Of a stretch of DNA of 64,000 nucleotides, positions 1 through 8,425 are shown in pieces. Below the pieces are notes generated by a model, which made no database searches, was not told where the DNA came from, and saw only the letters and a list, made by a program, of their open reading frames with translations. Made by a program: the position numbers and the translations under genes. Every line of letters begins with the position of its first letter. Positions within the stretch are counted from its first letter, which is position 1. Source of the DNA: Hanleya hanleyi (taxonomy: Eukaryota > Mollusca > Polyplacophora > Lepidopleurida > Hanleyidae); assembly GCA_036873755.1 (NCBI GenBank), contig JAVTVY010033779.1, positions 1 through 64,000 on the forward strand, given 5' to 3'.

Positions 1-56
1 TGCAGGAAAACCTCGGGGGTCAAGCTGAAATACGCCAGTACTATATGCTCCGTCAT
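1..56 (-). CDS. N-terminus of unrecognised gene, cut by left edge
   Basis: An ATG at 56-54 opens a frame of at least 18 codons (starting MTEHIVLAYF) that runs off the left edge without a stop. The frame is too short to identify. The start is supported by context: a TATAAATA box (103-96) sits exactly 47 nt upstream of the ATG, the same distance as for the genes at 693-1019 and 1530-2450, and its 13-bp core is shared with the promoter of the next gene. It is the third gene of a leftward, tightly packed, intronless cluster. Confidence 0.45.
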   Translation of the reverse strand, partial: MTEHIVLAYFSLTPEVFL

Positions 57-95
57 GGTCAGTACGTGAATGGTACCACATTTCACTGCCTCTCG

Positions 96-103
96 TATTT
101 ATA
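96..103 (-). promoter_or_regulatory. TATA box of the leftmost gene
   Basis: TATAAATA lies in the 13-bp context CTATAAATACGAG, which recurs exactly at the promoter of the 130-630 gene. It lies 26 nt beyond that gene's stop codon and 47 nt before the ATG at 56. Confidence 0.6.
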
Positions 104-129
104 GGGAGAACCCCGTGAGATCAAAAGGA

Positions 130-630
130 TCAGGTGGTCATATCACTGGGCTGACTGAGTCTAGCCGGGTAATCAATGGCATCGTCGTCGTCGGGTTCAT
201 GTAGTTGTTGATGGGCTTCAGCCAGCGCGTCCTCAATAGCACGAGCCCACCCCAACTGGTGTGATGATCGCTCGTCCGGTGTAAACAGCTGGTCCACAAT
301 AGGCACCACTTTCTCCAAGGCTGACCACAGATCGGGGTCTAGGGTGAAGCCTCGCGTAGCATCTTGGTAGCGGCCCAGGCGTAGGAAGAAGGTTGCACGG
401 TATACGTAGATGGCATTGTCTATGTGGATGAGGTTTCCGTCGAGCTCGCCGCTCAACACCCGTTTAAATTTGGTCCAGCCTTCACGAGGTAGCGTCACCG
501 TATTCGATAAGGTCTCAGCGGGCGCCCAGCAAATATCTCCACGGTCTTCCACCAGGGTGACTTTATCTTCATAGACGTGTAACCCCACCCGGGGGGTAAG
601 GGGCAGAATGGCTCGTAGGACGGGTGACAT
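130..630 (-). CDS. Unrecognised 166-aa protein with repeated PC4-like motif
   Basis: Intronless frame of 166 codons from the first ATG (630-628). The frame stays open to a GTG at 666, but the TATA box at 689-682 predicts a transcript start near 655-660, so the ATG at 630 is preferred. Two segments share one pattern: TVTLPREGW (about residues 44-52) and GFTLDPDLW (about 94-102), each followed by a basic or acidic helix. Hydrophobic-strand, then TL-x(4)-W, then helix resembles the end of the PC4/p15 single-strand DNA-binding fold. The resemblance is inferred from pattern only. The C-terminus is acidic (EPDDDDAID, about 145-153). It lies 62 nt downstream of the tail-anchored gene in the same orientation. 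GC content looks higher than in the flanking AT-rich DNA. A role in DNA binding or replication is possible but unproven. Confidence 0.6.
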   Translation of the reverse strand: MSPVLRAILPLTPRVGLHVYEDKVTLVEDRGDICWAPAETLSNTVTLPREGWTKFKRVLSGELDGNLIHIDNAIYVYRATFFLRLGRYQDATRGFTLDPDLWSALEKVVPIVDQLFTPDERSSHQLGWARAIEDALAEAHQQLHEPDDDDAIDYPARLSQPSDMTT

Positions 631-681
631 GCTTGGTCCAAATGTCGAACGGTGAATGACACACACTCTGTCTGACCCTCG

Positions 682-689
682 TATTTATA
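682..689 (-). promoter_or_regulatory. TATA box of the 166-aa gene
   Basis: TATAAATA in the context CTATAAATACGAG, identical over 13 bp to the promoter at 96-103. It starts 59 nt before the ATG at 630 and lies only 3 bp past the stop codon (695-693) of the next gene upstream, so the genes are packed end to promoter. Confidence 0.65.
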
Positions 690-692
690 GTG

Positions 693-1019
693 TCAATACC
701 ACAGCGCCAGGGTGAATAGGGCACAGACTAGTATGAGGCCAACCAGCCGGCGCTGGTTCCGGCGTGAGCGCTCCTGGTCCATAGCGCGAGCATCAAGGAT
801 GGCTGTCATAGTCCAGTAGTGGTGAGTGATGGCACGCCTCTCCATCGAGTGCACTCTGTAGGGGACCGCTTCTGTGAACTCGTTCAGGATCTGGCGTCGT
901 CCCTCGTTGTCATCGCCATCTGCAAACATGGACCGGACCACTGCTCGGTAACCCGTGAATGAATTCACCGCGGTGGCATGCTGTAAAATGCGAGTCACAT
1001 GGGGCTGGATCTCCGCCAT
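693..1019 (-). CDS. Small tail-anchored membrane protein, unrecognised
   Basis: A 108-codon intronless frame from ATG 1019-1017 to TGA 695-693. Residues 1-83 are soluble and polar, residues 84-91 are basic (RSRRNQRR), and residues 92-108 are a 17-residue hydrophobic segment ending at the last residue (LVGLILVCALFTLALWY). This is the layout of a C-terminal tail anchor, with the N-terminal part in the cytosol. I do not recognise the family. A TATAAAA box lies 47 nt before the ATG. Small single-pass membrane proteins are common in compact viral and virus-like elements, which fits the neighbours, but this is inference. Confidence 0.6.
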   Translation of the reverse strand: MAEIQPHVTRILQHATAVNSFTGYRAVVRSMFADGDDNEGRRQILNEFTEAVPYRVHSMERRAITHHYWTMTAILDARAMDQERSRRNQRRLVGLILVCALFTLALWY

Positions 1020-1058
1020 GGCTCTGTAGAAATGAAGGTGTGGGATCCAGAGGGACGT

Positions 1059-1066
1059 GTTTTATA
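1059..1066 (-). promoter_or_regulatory. TATA box of the tail-anchored protein gene
   Basis: TATAAAAC on the minus strand with its first T at 1066, exactly 47 nt before the ATG at 1019. Confidence 0.6.
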
Positions 1067-1138
1067 GACCAGATGTAGCTCTACGGGTGTAGTCCGTGAT
1101 ACGTACTATTCTGATGGGTTAGTCAAAAAAAAAGGGAG

Positions 1139-1164
1139 CAACAACAACAACAACAACAACAACA
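1139..1164 (+). repeat. (CAA)n microsatellite
   Basis: About eight and a half CAA units in the divergent intergenic region between the leftward genes and the zinc-finger gene. CAA tracts also sit at the inner ends of the giant inverted repeat (31440-31491 and, inverted, near 31898). Confidence 0.85.
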
Positions 1165-1260
1165 CAGATTACAGATCAATCCTTTTATTATGCGTGAACA
1201 ACATAGAAATGCATGTACTGACCTGTCTGTGGGGGTTTCCCACAATGGCGTTCACCTTCG

Positions 1261-1334
1261 CGTCTTTTCGTGTACGTCCGTGTCTTTTCGTTAAAGTCCG
1301 TGTCTTTTCGGATCGGTGACGTCCGTGTCTATCG
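1261..1334 (+). repeat. Direct repeats with GTCTTTTCG core in divergent promoter region
   Basis: The core GTCTTTTCG occurs at 1262-1270, and GTCCGTGTCTTTTCG at 1276-1290 and 1296-1310. A degenerate fourth copy, GTCCGTGTCTATCG, is at 1321-1334. Spacing is 20-25 bp. The array lies between the divergent promoters at 1066 and 1483, so it is a candidate shared regulatory or origin-like region. The same core is the building block of the foldback arms at 9428-11357. Confidence 0.65.
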
Positions 1335-1482
1335 TCCGGGCACTTCGCATCTGCGCCTGCATTGGGTATGTATAAGGGTCTTCATACGCGCGCGCAATGC
1401 GGCTCAGTGGTACACCAGTACACCAGTCTCGATCCTCGACTTGGGGTAGAGTGTGCTAAAAATAGATTACCAGCTAGCGTGC

Positions 1483-1488
1483 TATAAA
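1483..1488 (+). promoter_or_regulatory. TATA box of the zinc-finger gene
   Basis: TATAAA begins exactly 47 nt before the ATG at 1530, matching the spacing at the two leftward genes that start at 56 and 1019. Confidence 0.65.
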
Positions 1489-1529
1489 GCGGCCTTGCCA
1501 TTTCATCAGACACTCTATCAACCACCAAG

Positions 1530-2450
1530 ATGTTCACTTGCACAACTTGCCAGAAGCAGTTTACTCGTCTAGATAATTTACGACGCCACGAGGCCTTCAC
1601 CCACAACGATGGACTGTATACTTGTATAACCTGCGCACGGTCATTTAATCGGGAAGATGCTTTACTGCGCCACGAACGTTCAATTCATGGGCCATCCAAG
1701 CGTCCATGCGAGGATTGTGATCAACTCTTCAAACGACACAGTCAGTTGCTGCGATACCAACGGTTGATTCATGCCCATGAGCATGAACGACAACTTCCTA
1801 CTGAAGAGGAGCCACGGAAGGTGAGATACAGTGAAGATAAGCCCGGGGAGACGAACGCCACTGGTGATGCGATGAAGGAGAGCCTGCCTATACCCACAGT
1901 TGAGAAGAGCCTGAATATCCAGCCGGACCCCAGCGTTACGGTTTCGAGTCCTGACAACATCGAACATTTTCTGGTGGAGCCCATAAATGTTCCTAGCGAT
2001 CTCTTACAGGACAACCATCCAATCAGTGACATCGATCGGCGCCATTGGTCCATGACACGGTACTGTTTCCACCCTCAAGATATCTACAATTTCCCACTGA
2101 CCAACCGCACCTGTCTACGCAGCTACGTGGAAGCCATCTTCAATGATAAAACTACGGCCTTTACATTGAATGTCGCTTTCGGGTACATCTTACGTCACAA
2201 AAAGACGGACCAGTTACAGTATTATTATCCCAGTGCCAACAACCATGTGTTTGACCAGCCGGTCACCATCATTAACCGGGGGTCACTAGAGACGATGCTG
2301 GAGATACTGGACACCGTGGATGCCTTGAGATGGGCGCATCGTCAACGCCCCAACATTCAATGGGTGGTAGAGAGGGTAACCAATGTCACGTTTTTCCTGA
2401 CCAAGCTGACCGATAACCCCCATCGGTTGAATGCGTCACCCGTGCACTGA
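1530..2450 (+). CDS. Intronless C2H2 zinc-finger protein of a mobile or virus-like element
   Basis: A 306-codon frame from an ATG in good context (ACCAAGATG) to TGA. Residues 1-81 hold three C2H2 units. Fingers 1 (C4, C7, H20, H25) and 2 (C32, C35, H48, H53) are canonical. In finger 3 (C60, C63, Y76, H81) the first zinc-binding His is Tyr. Residues 88-170 are a polar linker. Residues 170-306 form a globular domain with motifs such as YYYPSANNHVF and VTNVTFF. I recall similar tails in uncharacterised invertebrate zinc-finger proteins but cannot name the family. The last 27 codons have a diverged homologue at 31492-31575, so this gene belongs to a repeated element. It is likely a sequence-specific DNA-binding protein of the element, in the nucleus. 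A poly(A) signal follows at 2544. Confidence 0.8.
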   Translation: MFTCTTCQKQFTRLDNLRRHEAFTHNDGLYTCITCARSFNREDALLRHERSIHGPSKRPCEDCDQLFKRHSQLLRYQRLIHAHEHERQLPTEEEPRKVRYSEDKPGETNATGDAMKESLPIPTVEKSLNIQPDPSVTVSSPDNIEHFLVEPINVPSDLLQDNHPISDIDRRHWSMTRYCFHPQDIYNFPLTNRTCLRSYVEAIFNDKTTAFTLNVAFGYILRHKKTDQLQYYYPSANNHVFDQPVTIINRGSLETMLEILDTVDALRWAHRQRPNIQWVVERVTNVTFFLTKLTDNPHRLNASPVH

Positions 2451-2543
2451 TGAATATCATGCCGTACACACACTCTATGTCTACATGCTGCTCGCTGACT
2501 TGAGCTCAGTAAACACTTGACCTAATGTGACAATGTGTTAAAT

Positions 2544-2549
2544 AATAAA
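2544..2549 (+). terminator. Poly(A) signal of the zinc-finger gene
   Basis: AATAAA lies 94 nt after the stop codon at 2450, followed by a GT/T-rich stretch (tggtgtttgatatttc). Confidence 0.65.
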
Positions 2550-2597
2550 ACATGGTGTTTGATATTTCAATTTGTTTTGCTGTGAACATACTAAACA

Positions 2598-2628
2598 TAC
2601 CCAGGGCGGCTCCCCCCCAGCCTGGGTA
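2598..2628. other. Bulged stem-loop conserved between element copies
   Basis: TACCCAGGGC and GCCTGGGTA form a 9-bp stem with one bulged base around a C-rich 12-nt loop. The same structure occurs at 31827-31855 with one compensatory base-pair change (G-C to C-G), a bulge at the same place and a similar GGCTCCCCCA loop. Both are followed by TGATGTAACATTGGGG. It lies between the zinc-finger gene and the terminal repeat. Confidence 0.65.
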
Positions 2629-2669
2629 TGATGTAACATTGGGGTAATAAACTATATAAACATTACTAA

Positions 2670-3175
2670 ACTTGTTGTTCCCAAAACGGCTATTTTCATA
2701 CCCTTCGGCCACCGCGCATGCGCAGAAGGCCGATATGTCAACCCCACACCCAGCCCATTAGATGCCCCTTCACATAAGCTTCACTTGGATACCTCACTCG
2801 ACCCCATCGGACCATTTTATCTAGGGACTACTTTTTCTCCGCGGAAGGTTTTTCCCGCGACCGAATCACCGCCAGACATGACCGCGGATGAATACATCTT
2901 TCACAGCCGCCATCTTAAACCCACCACCCACCACCACCACAGCCGCCATCTTAAACCCACCACCCACCACCACCACAGCCGCCATCTTAAACCCACCACC
3001 CACCACCACCACAGCCGCCATCTTAAACCCACCACCCACCACCACCACACCCCATGTGACACAATACTCGCTTCTGATTGGCTGGCGCGTGTGACCTCCA
3101 CGTGTCCTCCACAAAATATGCAAATTTCTGAGGTCAATACGACCCCATTTACGCTTTGTATACTACTTCGGCCGT
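2670..3175 (+). repeat. Terminal-repeat fragment of the large virus-like element
   Basis: 2680-2903 matches the outer right arm of the giant inverted repeat (about 36450-36670) and, inverted, 19300-19510 and 29195-29410. Shared landmarks are the CCCAGCCCATTAGATGCCCC and CTCCGCGGAAG segments and an NRF1-like palindrome GCGCATGCGC (2714-2723). After the minisatellite, 3049-3175 keeps short matches to the arm's last part (ATATGCAAATTT, GAGGTCAATA), so the terminus probably lies near 3175. Most of the arm seen at 31898-36450 is missing here. Confidence 0.7.
2905..3048 (+). repeat. 36-bp minisatellite, four copies, each with a YY1-like site
   Basis: Four essentially identical 36-bp units start at 2905, 2941, 2977 and 3013. 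Each begins AGCCGCCATCTTAAAC and ends in CCACC/CACCAC repeats. GCCGCCATCTT is the reverse complement of AAGATGGCGGC, the YY1 consensus. Because 36 is a multiple of three, repetitive open frames appear in several frames; I do not regard them as genes. Confidence 0.9.
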
Positions 3176-3439
3176 TAACATGGTTAAACTAAAGTTCTAA
3201 ACAAAACAAAAAGATTTCAAAGTATACATTCATCGATCAAGTATGTAATATCAGTCAGCTTTTATAAATAGTTCGATTAAAGAAAAGTTCTACAATAAAA
3301 GCAACTACTTTAAACCATAACCATAATCTGATTATAAATTAAATGACCGTCGTTATCCAACAGTTTTGCTCGTTATGTCACACAACTTCGTCATGTTCGT
3401 GACGACAATACTGAAATCATTATGGGGGGAATTGATATG
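3176..3439. other. No feature seen
   Basis: AT-rich DNA between the element's presumed right end and the first retroelement tail. I see no coding or repeat structure in it. Confidence 0.5.
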
Positions 3440-3640
3440 TTTGGAACATCATGATGGCTTGCCGGCATTATAGAGAACGGTTAATCGCTTCTCTCTTCCA
3501 GGAAACTATCCTATGTTTATGTATACTATGACTGTCTTTTTGAATTTGTTATATAAAAATGGTCTTTGGATTACGGACGCGGATATTGTTTAATGGACGA
3601 CGGATGAATTATGAATGACGGACCAGACGCTTGTAATCAA
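3440..3640 (+). repeat. 3' tail of the YIDD retroelement, plus orientation
   Basis: It contains the family landmarks GGAACATCATGATG, CTATGTTTATGTATACTATGACTGTCTTTTTGAATTT-like sequence and ATGGACGACGGATGAATTATGAATGACGGACCAGACGCTTGTAA. These also occur at 12480-12700, 21845-22060 and 61975-62175, and inverted at 44460-44720. It meets a second tail of opposite orientation at about 3641. Confidence 0.7.
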
Positions 3641-4183
3641 AGAATTTCCGCATTCATAATACCTATTCCATATTCCATATAACAACATTAGCAACAAATA
3701 AAAAAAAACTAACAATCAACAGCCTTAGTATATATAAACATAGTCTAGTTTACTGCAAGAGAGAAGTGGTCACCTGTTTTCAATAATGTCGGCACGACAT
3801 GATGTTCCAAAAATATAAAATTCACATCGCTGATCAGTATTGTTAATCAATATGAGTTTCGTTGTAAAGTCGTTATCAAGGGAATGATGTATCTCAGTCA
3901 CGCTTTGAGTGTGCCTGTTCATATGAAGACCATGATGATCTTGAAGTAGATTGGTTCATACGGTTCCTAGACTTGGGTTAAGCGGAACTAGACACAAGTT
4001 ACGAAACACCATAACGCTTGCACGCTATGTTCATGTTTTGTTATCAGCATGCGATATGTATCGCCAAATTTGAAAAAAAAACTTTGAGCAGAGGTGCTTG
4101 CTGGTATAGTACACTTTTATGAGTTTCTGCAATCATGTTTTGTGATTAAAATCGTTACATTTAACGCATGATCTGTCGCCTAA
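3641..4183 (-). pseudogene. 3' coding end and tail of decayed YIDD retroelement
   Basis: Aligns by eye with 44520-45050 on the minus strand: the tail, the TTACGAAAC stop-codon region near 3995, and the coding stretch leading into it (the region of CGATATGTATCGCCAAATTTG and AAGTTTCTGCAA). The frame is broken by substitutions and short indels. The upstream part of the same copy is probably 5874-6971, separated by 1.7 kb of unrelated DNA. Confidence 0.6.
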
Positions 4184-5873
4184 GCTAAGCTGCATCCTAT
4201 ACTTATTCAACCCATCCGCTACCCCCAGGGTACTGAGCCCCATCTTATATCTTCTAAGCTAAGCCTCGCCCAACCTATACCCTCATATCTTCCCGGAACA
4301 TATATCATGCTAAATTTATTCAATGTGCCGCCCTATCCCTTACCCTCATATTTCAATGTCTAATTTTATATCTGTTATATGTAATACTAACCTATTATTA
4401 GGCATGACTGCATAAATTTTAAATTGAAAGAGGTTCTTTTTTACCAAGCAGCTACTTTAGAATATCTTTTTCGTCAGGTTTAGGATATTTGAAAGAAATT
4501 GGTTTATAAATGTACATGTATGTACATGTTTTTCGTGTGTTTTGTTTACTCCTGGATTGCAGTGTACATTGCACACACATGCTGAATACAATATATTCCT
4601 TTGTAGTAATTACAAAAAGTGTTATGATATTGTATTTCAGCAGTACAATATTAAATAACCGGCTGGAAAATCCCACAGTATCGAACCCCTGTCAGTTTTG
4701 AATTTCGTGTCGCCATAAATGAGTGACTCATTTTGTCTCCAATGTTGCTATCAATCTTTCTATTCCACATCATATGATTTTCCCTAAAGCTTTTGCACGA
4801 ATCATATTTGTATCCACACATCTAAATTACTAATTAATTAAAACTGAGATTTAATGAATTTGGGGTGTTCCAGTCTTTACATTTTCATACAAATATGAGG
4901 GTTCACACAATGCTAATGTTCCATTCCATACTGTAAATGATACCTCTACGCCGACTATTACATGGTTAAAGGCTTTGTCAGAAAACGAATCATATAGTTC
5001 ACGTATCATGACACAAAGTTACAGAAAGGACGTGCATCAAATTGCGCACCAATTGTTCCTAACTATACATGTAAATGTATTCATCAGATATACCAAATAA
5101 GATGCATAAGCTTAATTCGAAGAAAACTAATCTTTATTTCAAGTTTTGTAATAATATATTTCCTCTTTCAATTCAACCTCAACACCCGTCACACAATCTA
5201 GGTAAACCAAGATGGTAAATCAGGGGAATACCATCTAGACGTAACGCTATGGAAATTTCGTGCAAAATGTTCGCCGATATTCTACGAGATCCCATAATCA
5301 GCCAATCACGACCATTTCAACCTTTTCGCTCTGACAATGATTGACGTTTACTTCAAGGAGATTAACATCTTCGCACGGCACAATCTTTTGATATTTTCTA
5401 CCCCTAAAGCCAGACTTTTCGGCGGGAGTAAACTCTTTGATGTTTCCGGATCCTGCCGGGAAATGATGCCTTATCTGGAAACTGTTTCGGGATAATGTTT
5501 ATATACATGTATTAGACCACGAGCTATCCTGTGTAATTACTGTGGGCGTGGTTTTGAAATAGTTACAACCAACTATCCATCTGATTGGCTAACAATAGTA
5601 GTTTCAACTTGCACGGGATTTATATAGGGCTGAATTCAGATATAATATTTTACTGAGATTGCACCCGTCACATAGAAACCATATTTTTATAATAAATGTA
5701 TTGTCATTTCAAATGAAGCGCATTGCCAACGATTTGAAACATCAATTGGTGTACCACCCTAAAGGGCTTGATCTTTATGCGAAGCTGCATGTCATAGAGA
5801 TATAGGTATAAATATGTGCCGTTGGGACTATCGGTAGATTCTTTCTAATTCAGTGAAGTTGGATATATATCTA
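4184..5873. other. Gene-poor insert with small LINE relic
   Basis: Unrelated sequence splitting a retroelement copy. About 4436-4505 on the plus strand resembles the last codons of the LINE at 48622-48935 (tyrosine-glutamine-alanine then LEDLF-like residues, then LREIG-like residues). A CCAAT-like GATTGGCT (about 5583) followed by TTTATATAGG (about 5620) looks promoter-like, but no gene follows. Nothing else is recognised. Confidence 0.4.
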
Positions 5874-6971
5874 TCACTGCGCAATATATAAACAGTCATC
5901 CAAGGATCGCCTATATAGCGTTTCAATGAATGAGCAGGAATGGTCATTGAACTTGCCTGTATAGTCATTTTCATAAGAGAACAGAGTTAGGTGGGCCAAA
6001 AGGGATGTACAAATAGTACCCAATAGTACACCTATACGCTGTTTATATATTTTGTTACCAAATTTTCCATTAATGTTATTAATGAGAAACTCCAGCAACT
6101 CTGTCAACAAAGAAAATCCCATGAATGATATCCCCTGTACGTGATAGAGCTAATGTCTTCTGACCTTAGTATATCGGCGACTAGTTTCTTGAACACAGAT
6201 ACTGATAATGAACTTAAACGAACAATAAGTTTCTGATGAGGGTTTGTAGTACAGAGAGTCCCATGTGGATAAATGTCTGTATGTGAACTTTAGCATCAAG
6301 TTCTTCAGTGGGTCATTTTGAATTTTTCATTATCCTCATACATTCACCGCCAGGATTTTTAGAAATAATGATGAAATACCTGCTTTCAAGTCTTGAAGGG
6401 CTCTCGTTGACAGTGATGAACAACTGGATGGCGCAGCTTCTAGAACCAGCTATGAATCGAGCTGTGTATGGTGGTTTATGCATTTTGAGTTTCCAGTACA
6501 CTTTTATTATATAAGTGGTTGGAAGACAAATACTTCATCCCCTGGGAAACGTTTTGTGGTTGCTAAATAAACCGACCAGAGTAACTATAGTTTGATAGTG
6601 AGTAGTCGTATTCGATGACGGGGTGCTTGTACTGAATTCTTAAACAAGCACCTGATAATAGTTATATTTACATATGATTATTATATCGTTTGAAGCTTTG
6701 TCGGACTGTGACGAATTTACTCTGGAGATTTGCAAGAACTTCTTGCGAACTGATGTTTCTCAGTATTTGGTTTTGCCTGTGGGAGGGTACTTCGGTCAAT
6801 ATGGCCGATTGTTTCAACGGTTTCCGTGGTGAGGTCCAGCCAATCAGCGAGTACTGTAGGTTCAACTTTTTCTCGGTTCGACCACTCAATAATACACTGT
6901 TCCAGTGCAGCCAGAACTATCTTTTGATCGACTTTCAGGTTACAAACGTCTACATAAGCCAGACGTAACAA
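5874..6971 (-). pseudogene. Decayed YIDD reverse transcriptase, N-terminal and central parts
   Basis: Three frames on the minus strand are recognisable against the better copy at 44872-46640. 6971-6717 covers the N-terminal region (KVDQKIVLAALEQ and VEPTVLADWLDLT). 6501-6313 covers the WxLKMHKPPYTARFIAGSRSC region. 6122-5874 covers the ELLEFLINN to catalytic region, where YIDD has decayed to SLDD. Frameshifts and stops separate them. Divergence is far greater than for the 11364 and 44872 copies, so this is an old insertion. Confidence 0.75.
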
Positions 6972-7019
6972 ACATATAGTATTTCACTAAAGCGTCACAT
7001 TTTCATATTAAATAACTCC

Positions 7020-7510
7020 CCTCTATCCGTGCTTATGTGAGATCTTTATGGGATGCTGTGGATAATAACAAACTTCATCAGTTCCAAACAACTGTACGGT
7101 ATATTCATCTGAGTAGCCAGAAACGCACATATCAAGCGATGCTCAGGCGATGTAGAATCGGCCATACCCAGTGACCTACGAACATCTACTAAACAAGGAA
7201 CCAGCCCCAAGGTGTATTTCATGCCACGAAAATCTCAAAGTGAAACATATTCTGATCGACTGTATACATATTACGATTGTAAGAGATTCTTTTTATCAAG
7301 CATTTACTTTAGAAAATCTTTTTGGTCTGATAAAAGAAGACTGTATTTTAGTTTTTTTTTTTAAGAAATCGGTTTGCTGCATCAGTTTTTGTGTATGTGC
7401 ATTACTTATAGTTTGCTGGATTGTTAGAATACTTAGAATTTTTTTTTGGTCGTCGCTATATAGCTGAAATATTACTGAACGCGACATTAAACCTGGATTC
7501 TCTCTCCCTC
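7020..7510 (+). pseudogene. 3' end of a decayed LINE (C-terminal RT/RNase H region and 3'UTR)
   Basis: 7150-7345 encodes, across a frameshift, RIGHT...YEHLLNKE...C..CHENLKVKHILIDC and then the YQAFTLENLF region. That is the typical zinc-knuckle-like C-terminus of non-LTR retrotransposon ORF2. It is followed by the 3'UTR TCGTCGCTATATAGCTGAAATATT and CTGAACGCGACATTAAACC (to about 7493), then CT-rich sequence. The same 3' end occurs at 48622-48935 (minus) and 56277-56392 (plus). The copy is truncated at its 5' end and not functional. Confidence 0.75.
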
Positions 7511-8029
7511 TGTCGTTAGTCCGGTAAATGTCGATTTAGGTACATCGATTTACTCCCTCGATAATGCTGTCGTGAATATAGGAAAAGACAAAAGCATACA
7601 CGCCAATGTGTATTTAGGTTGAATTATATAATGAATTATGTATTAGGGCTTACTTTCAAGTGCGATGACAATGTAGCTAACCGTTTGTTTGCGACAGGCT
7701 TTGGGACGTACTTAAATGTAATCCTTGTTCATCTCCACATTCACGGTTCAATGTACGTTCTTTTCTGGCGAGAAGATAGCACGACGTCCATTCACATGCA
7801 ACGCTATGATATTGTATTTCACACAACCATTAAGTATATTCATGCGATGTTATTGTCAATTTACACCCAGCTTATCAGAGCTTTGTTTGGCCGTATGTTA
7901 TTTCTGTTTTGTCTCAAAACAAGCATTTGTGTTCATTTTCATCTAGATACAATTAGCGATCCCACTTGCGATTTGGATCATTAGGGACGCGAAGATTGAA
8001 GGTAGTCCGCTGGTGCATTTGGCGGCCAT
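7511..8029. other. No gene recognised
   Basis: An open frame at 7619-7984 encodes a hydrophobic, His/Phe-rich product without a recognisable domain. A second frame overlaps it. I see no promoter, splice sites or homology, and treat it as unannotated intergenic DNA. Confidence 0.4.
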
Positions 8030-8425
8030 TTTGCATGTTTTTGCTGATTTACCCCATTGGGATTTATCAGATTCCTAGGTTAAGAGATAGTGATTTCCTT
8101 TTAAGTCTTCTAACCGAGAATTGTGCGCAGCAGCATTCGTCCAAATTTATCAATTTTGATAGACATTGGGACTATCTTCAAACAGATAAAATTTAAGAAA
8201 TATTTAAATACTATATATATGATTTATTCATGTTTATCCTTCAAAACCAAAGCTATTCCCTATATTTTCTGGGTTATCTAATGAAGCATGGTCAGTCCAT
8301 TTGACCGTGTCTACAGCTAACTAAATGCACATCAACCTATATTTTTTGTCTTTGTTTTTCCTCATATTACATAGTTATGAATGCAACAAAACACATTATT
8401 CAAAAAGTTAATTACTTTGGTTTAC
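8030..8425 (+). repeat. Dispersed repeat shared with 55025-55395
   Basis: Direct-orientation match over about 370 bp with scattered substitutions. Shared landmarks are TTGATAGACATTG, GACTATCTTCAAACAG, CAACCTATATTTTTT and ATGAATGCAACAA with ATTATTCAAAAAGTTAATTAC. No coding potential or terminal structure is recognised. Confidence 0.75.

Noticed and set aside
1382..2053. Minus-strand frames overlapping the zinc-finger gene
   Set aside because: Antisense shadows of a well-supported gene with C2H2 motifs.
1..3175. Assignment to a named virus or Maverick family
   Set aside because: No hallmark gene (polymerase, integrase, capsid) is visible, so a family name would be a guess.
2785..3192. 135-aa frame with repeated HLKPTTHHHHSR residues
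   Set aside because: It is the 36-bp minisatellite read in frame. The opposite strand and a second frame are also open, as expected for a repeat of a length divisible by three.
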